Source: Tetrapyrgos nigripes
Lineage: Eukaryota > Basidiomycota > Agaricomycetes > Agaricales > Campanellaceae
NCBI GenBank assembly: GCA_013368315.1
Contig: JAACJM010000082.1
Location: 1 to 64,000 of the forward strand
Length of the DNA: 64,000 nt
Direction of reading: 5' to 3'
Positions within the stretch are counted from its first letter, which is position 1. Every line of letters begins with the position of its first letter. The translations under genes and the position numbers were made by a program. Below the pieces are notes generated by a model that saw only the letters and a program-made list of their open reading frames with translations, was not told the DNA's origin and made no database searches. This document shows positions 1-12,024 of this stretch, in pieces.

Positions 1-2211
1 GGGTTCTTCATTATCCTTCATTTCATTCTGATGGCCACCCTGGTTGTTTTGAATAACATAGGTCACAATGTTCTCTTTGACTGTGTCTACTTCATTGACA
101 ATGTCATAACCCATTCTGGCTTTTGCTTGATTATCAGGTTCCAAAATCCAATACACTGGAAATGCTGACATTCCAGCAAGTTTCAAAATAAAATCAGCAA
201 CTTGGCTGTTGCGAACTCCATGAACTCTTATCATGTTAACCCAATCACCTATCTGTGATGCAGCACAGATATCAGGTATAACCTCACATTCTAGAGATCT
301 GGCCTCTTGCAGAAGATCTTTGTGATCCAAAAGCCAATCAATTGCTTCTGCAGGGACTAAACATATGTGATCAATTCCTCTTGCTATTACAGTCTCTGCT
401 GTAGCTTTTGTTTGAGCTTTATGAGACATTAACAAGTTGACAACTTCATCATGACCCTTTTCCAAGGCCATTTGCAGTGTTGTGGCATGAAGTTCTGCAT
501 CTTTTGCAAGTAGTAATTTGACAACCTCAGGATGGCCAAACTCTGAAGCTATAAACAATGGAGTAACACCATCATTCATAGACTGGTCCACTTTTGCACC
601 ATTCTGAAGAAGAAGGTCTACCACTTTGAGATGGCCATTCTGAGATGCAATGAATAATGGTGTAGCACCACTATTCTCAGGCCTGTGCACATCAGCTCTA
701 TGTTCAAGCAAAAGTGTTACTACTTCAATATAGCCATTTTCTGAGGCAACAAACAATGGTGTAAAACCAGTCTCACTTGCCCTATGGATATCAGCACCAT
801 GTTCAAGCAGAAGCTTCACCACTTCAATATGGCCATTTTGACAGGCAAAATAGAAAGGTGTTTCACCACTATTCATAGGCCTGTCCACATCAGCTTCATG
901 GTCAAGCAGAAGCTTTACCACTTCAAGATGGCCATTTTCTGATGCAGAAAGCAACGGTGTGACACCAATCTCACTAGCTTTGTGGATATCAGCACCATGT
1001 TCAAGCAGAAGCTTCACCACTTTAATATGGCCATTTTGACAGGCAAAATATAAAGGTGTTTTACCATTATTCATAGGCCTGTGCACATCAGCTCTATGTT
1101 CAAGCAAAAGTGTTACTACATCAAGATGGCCATTTTCTGAGGCAATAAGGAAGGGTGCTACACCAGTCTCACTCGCCCTGTAGATATCAGCTCCATGTTC
1201 AAGCAGAAGCTTCACTACTTCAATATGGCCATTTTGACAGGCAAAATATAAAGGTGTAGCACCAATATTCATAGGCCTGTTCACGTCAGCTCTATGTTCA
1301 AGCAAAAGTGCTACTACTTCAATATGGCCTTTGTATGAGGCAATAAGCATTGGTGTAAAGCCAGTCTCATCTGTCCTGTAGATATCAGCTCCATGTTCAA
1401 GCAGAAGCTTCATCAATTCAATACAGCCCTTTCTACAGGCAAAATATAAAGGTGTAGCACCACCATCAGCAGGCCTGTCCACATCAGCTCCATATTCAAG
1501 CAGAAGCTTCACCATTTCAATATGGCCCTTTTTACAGGCCAGATATAAAAGTGTAGCACCACTATTCCTAGGCTTGTCCACATCAGCTCCATGTTCAAGC
1601 AGAAGCTTCACTACTTTAATATGGCCCCTTTCACAAGCTGAATATAAAGGTATAGCATCACTATCCATAGGACTGTCCACATCAGCTCTATGTTCAAGCA
1701 GAAGCTTCACCATTTTAATATGGCCCTTTCTACAGGCAAAATATAAAGGTGTAGCACCACCATCCATATGCCTGTCCACATCAGCTCTATGTTCAAGCAA
1801 AAGTGTTACTACTTCAATATGGCCTTTGTATGAGGCAATAAGCAAAGGTGTAACACCAGTCTCACTTGCCCTGTGGATATCAGCTCCATGTTGAAGCAGA
1901 AGCTTCACCACTTCAATATGGCCATTTTGACAGGCCATATATAAAGGTGTAGCACCATTTTTCTTTGGCTGGTCCACATAAGCTCCATGATTAAGCAAGA
2001 GCTGTGCTATTTCTGAGTCGCCTTCCTTTGATGCAGCATACAAGGGAGTGGCACCATACCATGTTGCCTTATTTACTGCTGCTCCATTTTCAATCAAAAA
2101 CTGGACAACCTCAAATTGGCCATTCTCTGAAGCATCAAATAATGTAAAATCATACAGAGGAACTTGATCTTCTTCATTTTGGTCAGCTAGTGCTTTAAGA
2201 TTTGTACTCAT
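1..2211 (-). CDS. Ankyrin-repeat protein, 3' end outside the window
   Basis: The frame is open from an ATG at 2209-2211 through the window edge, giving 737 residues with no stop and no intron. After about 18 residues it holds roughly 17 ankyrin repeats of 33 residues, with the usual TPLY..A..GH.EVV.LLLEHGAD pattern. The first two and last two repeats are degenerate. A tail of about 150 residues beyond the last repeat is not recognised. Ankyrin arrays bind partner proteins; no catalytic domain is visible in the part seen, so the role is unknown. A 2.2-kb intronless frame is unlike the heavily spliced genes elsewhere here, and the DNA is noticeably more AT-rich, which could mean a mobile or transferred origin (inference). 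The start is the first in-frame ATG. Confidence 0.85.
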   Translation of the reverse strand, partial: MSTNLKALADQNEEDQVPLYDFTLFDASENGQFEVVQFLIENGAAVNKATWYGATPLYAASKEGDSEIAQLLLNHGAYVDQPKKNGATPLYMACQNGHIEVVKLLLQHGADIHRASETGVTPLLIASYKGHIEVVTLLLEHRADVDRHMDGGATPLYFACRKGHIKMVKLLLEHRADVDSPMDSDAIPLYSACERGHIKVVKLLLEHGADVDKPRNSGATLLYLACKKGHIEMVKLLLEYGADVDRPADGGATPLYFACRKGCIELMKLLLEHGADIYRTDETGFTPMLIASYKGHIEVVALLLEHRADVNRPMNIGATPLYFACQNGHIEVVKLLLEHGADIYRASETGVAPFLIASENGHLDVVTLLLEHRADVHRPMNNGKTPLYFACQNGHIKVVKLLLEHGADIHKASEIGVTPLLSASENGHLEVVKLLLDHEADVDRPMNSGETPFYFACQNGHIEVVKLLLEHGADIHRASETGFTPLFVASENGYIEVVTLLLEHRADVHRPENSGATPLFIASQNGHLKVVDLLLQNGAKVDQSMNDGVTPLFIASEFGHPEVVKLLLAKDAELHATTLQMALEKGHDEVVNLLMSHKAQTKATAETVIARGIDHICLVPAEAIDWLLDHKDLLQEARSLECEVIPDICAASQIGDWVNMIRVHGVRNSQVADFILKLAGMSAFPVYWILEPDNQAKARMGYDIVNEVDTVKENIVTYVIQNNQGGHQNEMKDNEEP
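472..1956 (-). repeat. Tandem 99-bp ankyrin units with a 198-bp alternating register
   Basis: Fifteen consecutive 99-bp units remain very similar at the DNA level. Many alternate between two types: type A ends GADIHRASET-like and type B ends RADVDRPMNS-like. Pairs therefore form a 198-bp higher-order unit. Units 5-7 break the alternation, having consecutive RADVD/GADVD endings. Confidence 0.8.
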
Positions 2212-3430
2212 TTCCTACCTAAAGTAGAACCAGAACTGGACCAGGTGGTGGACAAAGTGGTAGAGCTAGATGAGCATTAGCTATCATGCATAGGATGAAT
2301 TGGGAATCAGAAACTCTTACTCAAGACTTGGGATTGCAGAAGTACAGGTCTTCCGTTGTAAGATATATTCTGGTTTGGTCTGTTCTTTGGTTCTTTTTCC
2401 ATGCTGGATTAGTGCTGCCTTTGGCTCAATGTAATCTAGATGAATAGTGAGCAGCTTTCATAGACATAGACAGACAGCCTTCTACTCTTTCTTCAGCACA
2501 GATAATTGACCACCTCATATTTCAGCACCATCATTTTAAATTCTGAAAAGATAACTGCTATCCTTCCTTGTATTCAATCTTTAGCCTGAAAGAAGATTGA
2601 TTCCAACAATATAGCAGCATATCCTTGCTCCAATATATTAGTTTGTCCAAATGTTGAATAATTTTTTCTGAACATTTCAACAAACTAACATATTGAGCTA
2701 CATTGGTGGTGTGCATCTCTGTACAGAGATCGAGCAGTTGCTTATTGAACAGATACATACCTTTGTGTGGATCTTCAGGATAAACATTCTCCCTGCAGGA
2801 AGTTGAAGACATGGCTGTCTCAATGATGCAGAGTAGAAGAATGCACGAAAAGTGTCCAAGTCATGTGAGTTCCTAATAACCTTCTTGCCAAAGGCTATCA
2901 TATGTCAAAGTCATGTGAGTTCCTTAATCCACCAATGAGAAAGCATATAATATTACAAATGGCAGGCTCGTGTTGTTGCAAGAGCCCATCATTTGGGTCA
3001 CAGTTAACCCAACATCCACCAATGGCAATGAGAAACCACACAAAAGTGTCAAAAGTGTCGATGAAAAGCAAATGAAAAGTGTCAAAGACTTGCAAGACAA
3101 CTCGGAGATCATTTTTTGATGTGCGTAATACATGTACATAAGGTAGGGGACACGCAAACGCAACTAACCCCACCTGACATGACCAAATTAGGTGATTTTT
3201 GACCAAGAATCCTTCACTGTGCGCGTTCCACACACTCGAGGGACAGACCACCACTAAATTCAATGGAAATGGATGCCAGTAAGACCCTGGTCACAAAATG
3301 CTGGAAGGAAATGATGAACTGAGTGAGATCGCAAAACATCAGTTCACATGGTTTTTGGGTTTTATTTGCGGTATTTTAGCCATTTACGGAGTATAAATAC
3401 AGTAGTTACATAGGCTGTATCTTTACTCGT
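2212..3430. other. AT-rich intergenic stretch, no gene recognised
   Basis: Only short overlapping frames occur and none matches a family I know. An 18-bp sequence (CAAGTCATGTGAGTTCCT, one copy with A for the second C/A position context) recurs near 2858 and 2908. The phrase AAGTGTCAAA recurs near 3040-3085. A TATA-like GTATAAATAC lies near 3390. The region may hold decayed repeat DNA. Confidence 0.4.
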
Positions 3431-5583
3431 TTGCCTCTGGTACCAATACGAGGTCAAACGTTCTTTCCCCCTGCTTTTCGTGCCCCAACGTATTTCAACA
3501 GTCACTTTAGTGAAGCGTTGGTGTGTCGGGACTGGATTACTCGCCCAGGGTCGGTCCTGAAGAGTGACGATGAATGGTGGGCGGGGACCTTTGATATGAA
3601 AGACAGCTCATTCTGGAGAAAACCAACGTTGAAGTCTGCAACGCAAAAAGGATGCCAACGAACATGCTTCAGAAAGGGTTTGTATTTTGTAGAGTTTGAA
3701 CCAACAAGTCACTAGAGCTTGGACAGTGTAATAAGTCTAATCGCACTCACCAAAAGATTCTGAGAAAATCCAGTATACTCCCATTTGCGACTCCGCGTCC
3801 AGTGTCCAATGTGTAAGATATTGACGATTAAACTCCCGGGATCGTTGCTGAGGACTCGTCACGACGAAGGGACACGGTCAGCCCAACAGTCACAATGCAT
3901 AACCGAAAACTGAATTGCCATAGTAGGAACGGTGAGGGCAAAGTAGACCTAGAAGAGGAAGTCTGTAGTATCATGACTGGAGTCGGCTTTCGGCAATAGC
4001 GATGAGGGAAGTGTGCTTGAGTTTCCGTGTCTTGATCTGAAGCTGCTACCACAGACGATTTGGGTTTGCGTCGCCAAAATTGTTTTTTCTACCCAATGAC
4101 ATCCTTGAGCTCGTCCGACCCAGCATCTCGTTCCGCGTTCAAAAGACCCTCCTTACTCGCCGACTTTTGGCACACCGAGTATGCGCACAAGGATAGTTGG
4201 CATAGTAATCACGTATTATTCGCCTCGAGGAATACAACTCAGACGCTCTACGCAGCCTGAATTCACTGGACAGTGGCCGCGACGTACAAGTGAGCAGCTG
4301 GGCCACGGTGATGAACATGGAGGTAACTGGCATATGGGATAGGCAGGGTCGTTTAAAGGGGATGTGTCGTTTGAGAGGAAATCGCATGTGACCCGTCCAA
4401 GGCCAGCTCTTCGAAGGACGAAAAAAACGTTGGCGAGGGTGATGTGCGGTAATATCCATGTTTTGAAAATGGTGGCGTTGGAGACGAGTCTTTATCTGCA
4501 AAAGACATAGGCGGTTGTTTGGTAGCGGAGGAGAGGTTTTGGATGACGACAGAGATGCCGACAGATGCTGCAAGGAACGTTCCGCAGTCGCAGATGTAGC
4601 ATATCCAAGCATTGCCCTCTGATACCGTGGCGGATGAGGGACCATTGTCCTCGCAATGAACCCCATTCCGTTTTGCTAGATTTTGCAGGCATCATTCTCT
4701 TGAGGTTAGAGAAGAGTGCATTGAGGATGGCCACGATAATCTTGGAAGTCCCTACAACCAGCCCACCCCAAACCTTCCTCGCACTCACTTTCCCACCTCA
4801 GCCAAATCCCTTCGGGACACATCCGGCCCATCTTCAGTTCTTCTCATCCCATTTCATCCCGACAACTCGTCCTCCAAAAGGCATAAAAATCGCGCTTGGA
4901 ACTTGCTTGGCGACCACGATGAGAAGACCAACGCTTTATGCAAGTAGGAAAATGGTTCTAAAAGGGTGAAGCATCCTAGCTCGATAGCAATGTCATGTCT
5001 GCGTTGCTGGTCCTGAGTATGCCATATCTTTCCAGGCCCCTGGGGTAACTGCCAGCCGCTACGAGCCCCTGCGGATGCGATACGTCTTCGTTCATGTTCG
5101 CGTATGAAAGACTGTGCACCGACGAGCGTCTTTAGGAGAGGAGAGGAAAGATATTTTAAAGATATTGCGGGAGTCAAGCAACTGGAATGGACTGAGAGAT
5201 ACAGCAAGCAGTGCGATTATACGGTGAGTCATTGAGTTTTGAGTCGCAAACTTGAGCGCGGTAGGGAATCTTAATGGTTAATGAAATGAGCGACAGTGAA
5301 TTTAGGACGCGATTGACGCTCACAGAATCGCAGGAGACCCTGATATCACAGACACTTGTTCCTGCTGAAGAGCCGGTTCATTTTATCGCAGTTTTCCAGG
5401 TGAAGCACAGGGACAACAACCAGGAGAACGACATTGGACGGTGCAGGAATTTTGAAAGAGTTGCAACACGTCCACGTGCTCGCGCTGGGCGGACGCGTTA
5501 GTTGTTCTTGTTTGCCAGCCCTCGAGTCCACTTGTTTTCATTGTCTGACTCACAGTTTGCCACTAGAATTCGAACATCCAACG
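3431..5583. other. Intergenic stretch, no confident gene
   Basis: Several frames of 70-175 codons exist on both strands, but they overlap each other, lack conserved motifs, and the longest upstream one (3431-3715) begins at TTG rather than ATG. A hydrophobic segment can be read on the minus strand near 4540-4600 and another near 5150-5200, so a decayed membrane-protein gene is possible. I could not build a consistent spliced model. Confidence 0.35.
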
Positions 5584-6542
5584 ATGCAGCAAGGACTCCC
5601 TGTGAGACTCTCTCTTTGTTACTAGATTATAGATAATAATGACTGCTCCCAACAGGGCTCTACCACTAACATTGACTTGACCAACTGTCACCCTTGTGTC
5701 ACCCTGACTTCCATTTCCCGCAATGTTCCCCAGACATCGTGTTGTCTTCGCTTGAAGGAACACTTTATCGTATACCCTCAATCATGCTGCATATCGCGAG
5801 CGGATTTTTTCGCTCTATGCTCAACCTTGGCATCAACAGCAAAACGGCCACTCAAAGCTCTGCAGCCTCTGCTGGTCCTATACACATACCAACATCACAT
5901 TCCGACTGTACTCTCTCCATCTTTCTTCGTATGATATGTGCGCTGGGAATTCCAACGTGGGCTTCCTTCGACCAAGTTTGGGATGTCCTACTCCTCTGTG
6001 AGTCCTGGGACGCTCCTGGACCTATCTCTACCATTCGCACCGGAATGACCGCACCACTCTTTCTTTCCCAACCTCTTAAGCTTTACCGGATTGCAATGCA
6101 ATTTGGATGGGAAAGCGAGGCCAAGCTAGCTTCGACGCGCAGCCTGAAGCTGAACTTGTTTTCGGAGGAGAACAAAGAGGAGCTCTCCTTGCTTTCAGGA
6201 GCTGCGTTATGGAAGCTGATGGCGTTGCATAAGTCCAGACGGGACTTGTTCAAAAAGATGCTCGATGATGGTGAGCTATTCAATTCAGGAAATTCAACGA
6301 TTTGTTATCACTGCCACAAAGCCGTCGACCATCACACATGGAGGGAGCTGAAGCACAGATTATTCTGCGAACTAGATAAGGATGCATCCGGGAAGGAGAT
6401 TCTGGTAGGCTTGCATGAATGGCCAGAAGCGGTTGCATGCTGGGAATTCCAATGTCCTAGCTGCAAAGAGTTTTCTCACACGAAATCTTCCACAATCGAA
6501 AACTTGGAAAGCTCTCTGTCCTCCCTTCCAACCACGGTCTAA
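5584..6542 (+). pseudogene. BTB/POZ-domain protein with an 11-bp duplication frameshift
   Basis: The long frame to the stop at 6540-6542 matches the agaric BTB family: an HPDFHFP start, an IVLSS..GTLYR strand, a GFFRSML helix, later GPISTIR, PLFLSQPLKLY and a C-terminal Cys-rich part (CYHCHKAVD, CPSC). BTB domains mediate dimerisation or Cul3 binding. No in-frame ATG precedes the conserved start. A short first exon (ATG 5584-5601), an intron with donor GTGAGA and acceptor AACAG (5602-5655) and a second exon give a frame that reads to Cys-His-Pro at 5686-5694. There an 11-bp tandem near-duplication (TGTCACCCTTG at 5686, TGTCACCCTGA at 5697) shifts the frame. Removing one copy joins the frames exactly. 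The 5' model is inference; a different splice pattern could rescue the gene. Confidence 0.65.
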
Positions 6543-6937
6543 GGGAGAGCAGGGCTATTTCCACTTATTCGAGGTTCATCTCCATCGTTCCACATCCCAG
6601 TCTCGATTTCTTTCCATTTCCCCTCATCTTGTCCTATCATGCCATGTAGAAAGGCGACGGGCTTTCGTTCTATTTCCCTTCTCATACGATGGATTTTCAT
6701 AAGTAACACTACAATATCTAGTACCTGCATATATGTAAATGATTTGACTGTCACAAAACCAGATCTTCATTGATAGCTCATAAACGAGTAAGAGCTGAGA
6801 GCACAGAGAAAGAACCCGGAGCAGGGATGAGAAGACATAGCCCGCGAGTCGATATGAAAAACTCTGTATGCAGTGACTAAGTAATAGAGGTGAATTAAGT
6901 CTTGACCTAGTCGACATTACCTGCTCGATGAAATGAA

Positions 6938-9541
6938 TCATTCTCCCCAACTCAACCCGTCCAAAACCCTCCATCCCAACTGTATCACCTCGTCCCAGAT
7001 GTAGGTCCTATTGCCCTCATCGTCAACTCCTTCATCATCCCCAACTATATCCATATCCATGTCGGCTTCAGAAGAACCTAGACGAGGAAAGGGTTTGATT
7101 TTTACAGACTGAGTCGTCGGCTTTTCAGACGCTATTGTCGAGTTGCCTTCCATATCAGAATTCGAGACAGCGATGACACTCCCGATGTGTAGCATAATTT
7201 CGGGTGAGAAGGTTGCTGGATTGAGAGTTAGGGCCTATGTGGATGGATTCGATTACGTTGGTGACGAAAGAAGAGAAAGAGAGTACACGTCAGTTTACAG
7301 GAAGAAATAAAATAACTGAAAAAACTTCCTCACCTTCCACCCAACCAACATTCCTGCTTTCAGCTCACTCTCCCCTTCACTGGAAGCATCCTGCACAACA
7401 GAAAACTCCTCCCACCTCGCCAACGCAACTTCCCATATCAGCTTCTGTTTCGAGTCCACTGCACCTTCTCCTTCGTCTCCTTCGTACCCGATATCCCCAT
7501 CCCCATCACCGTCCAGGTCGTCGTCATCATATACTCTCCGATCTGTGGGCACAAATCTGGGGTAGGCTGCCTCCTTTAACGTTGTACCCTCGCCATCTCC
7601 GTAGTCCAAAATGACATTGGCGCCGCTTTCGACGTCTACATCGATCTCTTCTTCTTGTGTCTGCCTCTGCTCTGGCTCTCCCTTCCGCGCAGATCCAATC
7701 GCCTTTGAACCGACAACAGGCTCCCAACTTCCCGGTAACGGCGCAACACCTGGTTTTTCGAAACTGAAACCAGAAAGCCAAGAATCATTATCATCACGGT
7801 CTTGACCATGACCTTGTCGTTTTTGTTTCTTGTTCGGTGGCTTCTTCTGTTTTTGTTTGTCACCCGAGCCCCCAGACTCTTCGAGGTAATGATAACCGTC
7901 GTGTCCCCACCTCCCAGACACATCGACATAATATCCCAAAATTTCATCCCCATTTCCATTTCCATTGCCTTCGTTACCTTCTTCACCGTTACCTCCTACA
8001 CCTTTACTGTGTCCTTCATACCCAACCTCATAACCATTAGTAGACCCATACTCCTTCTCAACATCCACACTCGTCACAAACACGTTTTTCGGAACGTTCC
8101 CCGCTGCGTATTTTTCCGAAGGTGGGATTAGACGTGGACGGCGTTTGGGTTGGATGGGATGTGTGAATGTAAAGTCTGATGTTGGGAAGCGTACACCATT
8201 GGTAGCAGCAGTAGCAGCAGTAGTTGTCGAATTCAGATTTGAGCCCGAAGCAACACTCGCACCAACGTCGACGATGGCCTCAGACTCATCCTCTGCATCG
8301 GCATCGGTAAAGACTTTCTTGCTTCCCGACCGACTGCTACCGTGACCCAGTTCCATCAAGCTTCTCTTAAACCCCTTCTTCTTGTTTTTGTTCCCGAGAG
8401 AAAACATCGAGAGAGAGAGCGAGTCCATGCCTGGCCAGGGCGTTGGGGTTGCTCCTGGGGTTTGAGAAACAGAGAAAGATGAAGCAGGAGCGGGAGTGGA
8501 CGATGAAGATGGGATAGGTTGAGTATGGGGTGTAGATGCACCCTGGACACTACCAGGATTAATATTTTTCTTCTGTCCCAAAGCTACGCTATTGGCGTCT
8601 GATACACCCTTGAGTGTTGAAGACGCGCCTGGCGGTGAAGGAGGTATAGGGACGCGTTGTAGAGACTCGGGATCCAACGTGAGCCCTTCCTTATTCGCTG
8701 CATCGTATTTCTTCTTGAGTCGTCGACGAAGGTTTCGTTTGTGTGTTTGTGTAGACCCGAAGCCGGGGGGAACATGAACTTGGGGTGTCTGTGTCTTCGG
8801 TGTCTGGATGGTTTTCTTTACACTGGGAGTGGTAGTCGATGATGACTGGGGTTTTAATTTTGCTTTTGGTTTGGGTTTGGCAGAAGCGGCTGCTTTGGGA
8901 TTCGGTTTTGGTTTGGAGGGACGTAGTGAGGGTGCATTGGATGCAGAGGATGAGGAGGATTCAGAATCCGAGTCTGAGTCTGAGCCCTCGTCGGAGGACT
9001 CTGAACTCGATTCCGATTCAGAAGAAGAGTCAGAGTCTGAATCACTGTCAGACTCATCTGAAGATGTTGAAGACGACGAGGATGAAGAAGTAGAAGGAGA
9101 ACGTTTGCGTTTCCTGCTAGCATTAGCACTAGTCGATTTAGATATCACTGCAGCTTTCGAGAGAGTAGAAAGTCAGAACCAAAACAAAGTAATGAGATGT
9201 ATTCAAATATACATACCCGTTCCTGTCTTCTTTCCTATAGTTTCTCTCCTCTTCAACACCACCAAATCGCCCTCTTGCAATATCCCACTTACACTAAGCT
9301 CGTCCAAAAGCTCAAACCCCTCCAAATCGCAACATAGTTCGCTAGGTAAGATATTTTCGCGCGAAAACGCGAGCAGAGTCGTGCATATCGATTTCTTGAG
9401 GTCGAGGATGGTAATTTTGTTGGAAGGGTTATCATAGGGAAACCATGCTTTTATAGGTGGTAGAGAGGCGTTATTGGAAGTAGTAGAGGACGAAGAGGTG
9501 GATGGGGAAGAAAACTCGGAGGTTTGGAGACGAAGACGCAT
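6938..9541 (-). CDS. COIL: Coilin (Cajal body scaffold)
   Basis: Three exons: 9541-9217, 9147-7334 (an alternative acceptor six bases upstream gives two extra residues) and 7234-6938; about 811 residues. Residues 1-108 fit the coilin N-terminal self-association domain (MRLRLQT at the start, then IKAWFPYDNPSNKITILDL). A very long low-complexity middle follows: Ser/Asp/Glu-rich acidic runs, Lys/Arg patches (RKRKRS, KRNLRRRLKKKY) and Gly-rich stretches. The C-terminal part (KLIWEVALARWEEF ... LTLNPATFSPEIMLHIGSVIAV) fits the atypical Tudor-like coilin C-terminal domain. Coilin organises snRNP and snoRNP maturation in Cajal bodies. It lies two genes away from nothing co-functional, although SmB is 11 kb downstream. 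The call rests on both end domains plus the architecture. Confidence 0.75.
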
Positions 9542-10104
9542 GAACGAAGGACTCGTTCACGTGTGATCGCGTTTTTCGACGTCGGGGTTGCAGCTCAAGA
9601 GACTCAGAGATGGCTAGCACTGGAAACTATCAAGAAACTTTTCGACTTTTATTCCAGTAACTATTGCACCTAGTACAAGTTATTTAATGTGGTCGTATAT
9701 ATGTATATGATATAGTAGTACTATCACCTATTAGACAAAGTCAGAGACAGTAAAAAGAATGATTGAGAATGAAAGCCAGTGAGTGTCGAGTATGTATACA
9801 GGGAATTATGACCATGGAAGTTTTTTAGACCAAGGGTAAAAGGAGAAAAGAAAAAGCGAAGAAAATAAAAAGTAAATGTCACAGCAGGAGGGTGATATCA
9901 AAAGCCCGCGGGTATGTATGGAACAAACAGGGCGAGACGAAGACACGAAAAGACAAAATGTTATGTTGTGAGAGACGTTGAGAGGATCAATAATGAGTTC
10001 GAGTCCGTGGATGGATGTTGATGATGTTGTATGTACAGAGTGCATTGATTTACGGGGAGGAAAGCGAGTGAGCCTAGACGAGACAGAAAGACTGGTCCAT
10101 GATT

Positions 10105-11730
10105 TTAAGGTTCGTTAAGATTGTTCAGGAGAGTCGTGAGACAACGTTTTGTGACCATGTCGCCCTGGAAAGAAGGCAATGTCAGCGACAGCGGTGAGGA
10201 CAAGGGAAAAAGAACACACCTTCAGCAGCGTACTGAATGTATTGTCACGCAACGGCTCGGGTAAACATGCTCGGAGAGCCTCTCGTGCCCTGTACCGATC
10301 CACGCGGTCAGCATTTACATTAGGGCAAAGGGACAACAAACACACCTCAAATTATCACTCAACCTCAAATAACACCTCACCACATGCTTCAACAACCTCA
10401 CCGCCTGCGTTTCCACCAGCTGATTAACCATATTACTCAGCACCGTCCCTACAGCGTAAAACCTCTCATAGGTATGACAGATGTACGTCAACCCCGTTTC
10501 GTCAAGAAGAATTTTCTGAACGATGAAGATGGCGACGGTTTTAGAGAGCTCGGAACCTGTCTCCATGATGCGAAGACAGAGAGGGATGATTTCGGTGGAG
10601 AGGAGGAAGTGGATGACGGTGTTATTGTCATTTTGCTGCAGCAACGCAATAAGCATTAGAGATAATAAACAGGAAGACAAGATTACACACCTTGACGAGG
10701 GCACCAATGACACCGAGGGAGGTAAGGCGCAGGTACTCGAATGGACGAGTTTTTGAGGTGGTATTCAAGAAGGGATAGAGGAATAGCGGGATGTGGGCTG
10801 CGAAAATTATGATTAGTTTACTAGCTTGGTTATAAGCAGTGTATAGCTTACCATTCAAGAAAAGCTGACGCGTCTCCGTGTGCGAGGCTACACATTGAAG
10901 CAGCGCAAGAGCATTGCAGACACGATTTGAGACGTGGGCTGTGAGATTGGGAGGTGATAGCAAGGGATAGACGGAGACTATTTCTTGCAGCAGAGCAGGC
11001 ATAATACCTACAGCAAAAGAAACGTTGAGTAAACCTATAGAAAGAAAAGTCGGCAAAGACACATACCGAACGAATGCCAAAGGACCAAAGCAAGGTCATC
11101 ATACTGCTCCCTCTTCTTGCTAAGCTCCAACAAAGCGCTTTCCCTCGCACTCGGATCCATCAAATCGATGACCAGGCTGTAAATTTTTCCATCCTCCTGA
11201 GCACCAGCACCCGCAGCAGCGAGCACCGCACTCAAACTTCCTGCACCTCCAACGCCTACACCCATCCCGAGCCCAACTACGGATCCCAATCCTGCGGAGC
11301 TCAAACCAGCAGAGCCAAGACCGCCATTTGCAGCGCCGAGATTGACGTTGCCAGCAGCACCAGAACCTCCGGAGCCAAGAAACTGTCCCAATCCACCTCC
11401 AATGCCGACTCCAACGCCAACTCCAAGTCCCTGCCCTTGACCCTGCTGTGCTTGTAGCTGCCCTACTTGACCTTGATGTCCCGAGAGCCCAGGATGGCTA
11501 TGGCCATGATTATGGTTGTGGTTGTGGTTATGATTGACGTTTAGGTTCACACTCAAGGGAGCGCCGCCGGAGAGCGGCGGAGTGCCTCCAGAGTAAGCTG
11601 AGAGGGCGCCATTGCGGGAGTAGGGGTTGTATTGACCGCTGTGCTGATGCTGAAGGTAGGAGACAGGTTTGGGTGAGATTAGGCCTGCCATAGCATTCGC
11701 CTGATGGGAGTTGAGGTGAGCGTTACTCAT
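10105..11730 (-). CDS. CAF40: CCR4-NOT subunit CNOT9/CAF40 (Rcd1 family)
   Basis: Six exons: 11730-11067, 11007-10852, 10797-10691, 10635-10346, 10289-10220 and 10164-10105; phases join cleanly to 448 residues. From about residue 190 the armadillo-repeat Rcd1 core is unmistakable: [87 protein letters not shown]9 is a peptide-binding subunit of the CCR4-NOT deadenylase that recruits mRNA regulators. The N-terminal extension of about 190 residues is Gly/Ala/Val-rich and has an alternating Asn-His run ([10 protein letters not shown]) followed by GHSH, unusual compared with the roughly 300-residue animal protein. Transcribed in the same direction as the coilin gene 564 bp downstream. Confidence 0.95.
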
Positions 11731-12024
11731 ATCACACTTTTCATCAAATTGGGATGAATAAGACGCTGAGCCTAGCGCCCTCGGCCGTTGCTACTGGAAA
11801 TCTCAAAGCTACTGACGTCCACGTCAGGAACCTCTGTACACTACTAAATGGTTTCTGCAGTACTTCTGTTGCGCCCGTCGAGATCTCACAATGTCAACCG
11901 TGAGTGCGTGAGCATCCATGGAAACTTCTCGCTCGAGCAATCCAAGGACCAAGGTATACATACGTTAGGTGTACACGTCCGTTGGATAGTCTAGGCATGC
12001 AGTGCACCTCAAGTTATATCGGGC

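Noticed and set aside
472..1956. CRISPR-like regular repeat array
   Set aside because: The 99-bp period codes continuously for ankyrin repeats, with no spacers.
3431..3715. 94-codon plus-strand frame
   Set aside because: Begins at TTG, has no family motif and no splice context.
4080..4190. F-box-like LPNDILEL text on the plus strand
   Set aside because: Stops after about 35 codons and lacks the rest of the motif.
4139..5207. Possible DUF6534-like membrane protein on the minus strand
   Set aside because: Only scattered hydrophobic pieces in different frames; no consistent set of exons could be assembled.
8808..9437. 209-codon acidic frame on the plus strand inside coilin
   Set aside because: It is the antisense of the Ser/Asp-rich coilin repeat. 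Such low-complexity DNA opens several frames at once, and the coilin frame has domain support.
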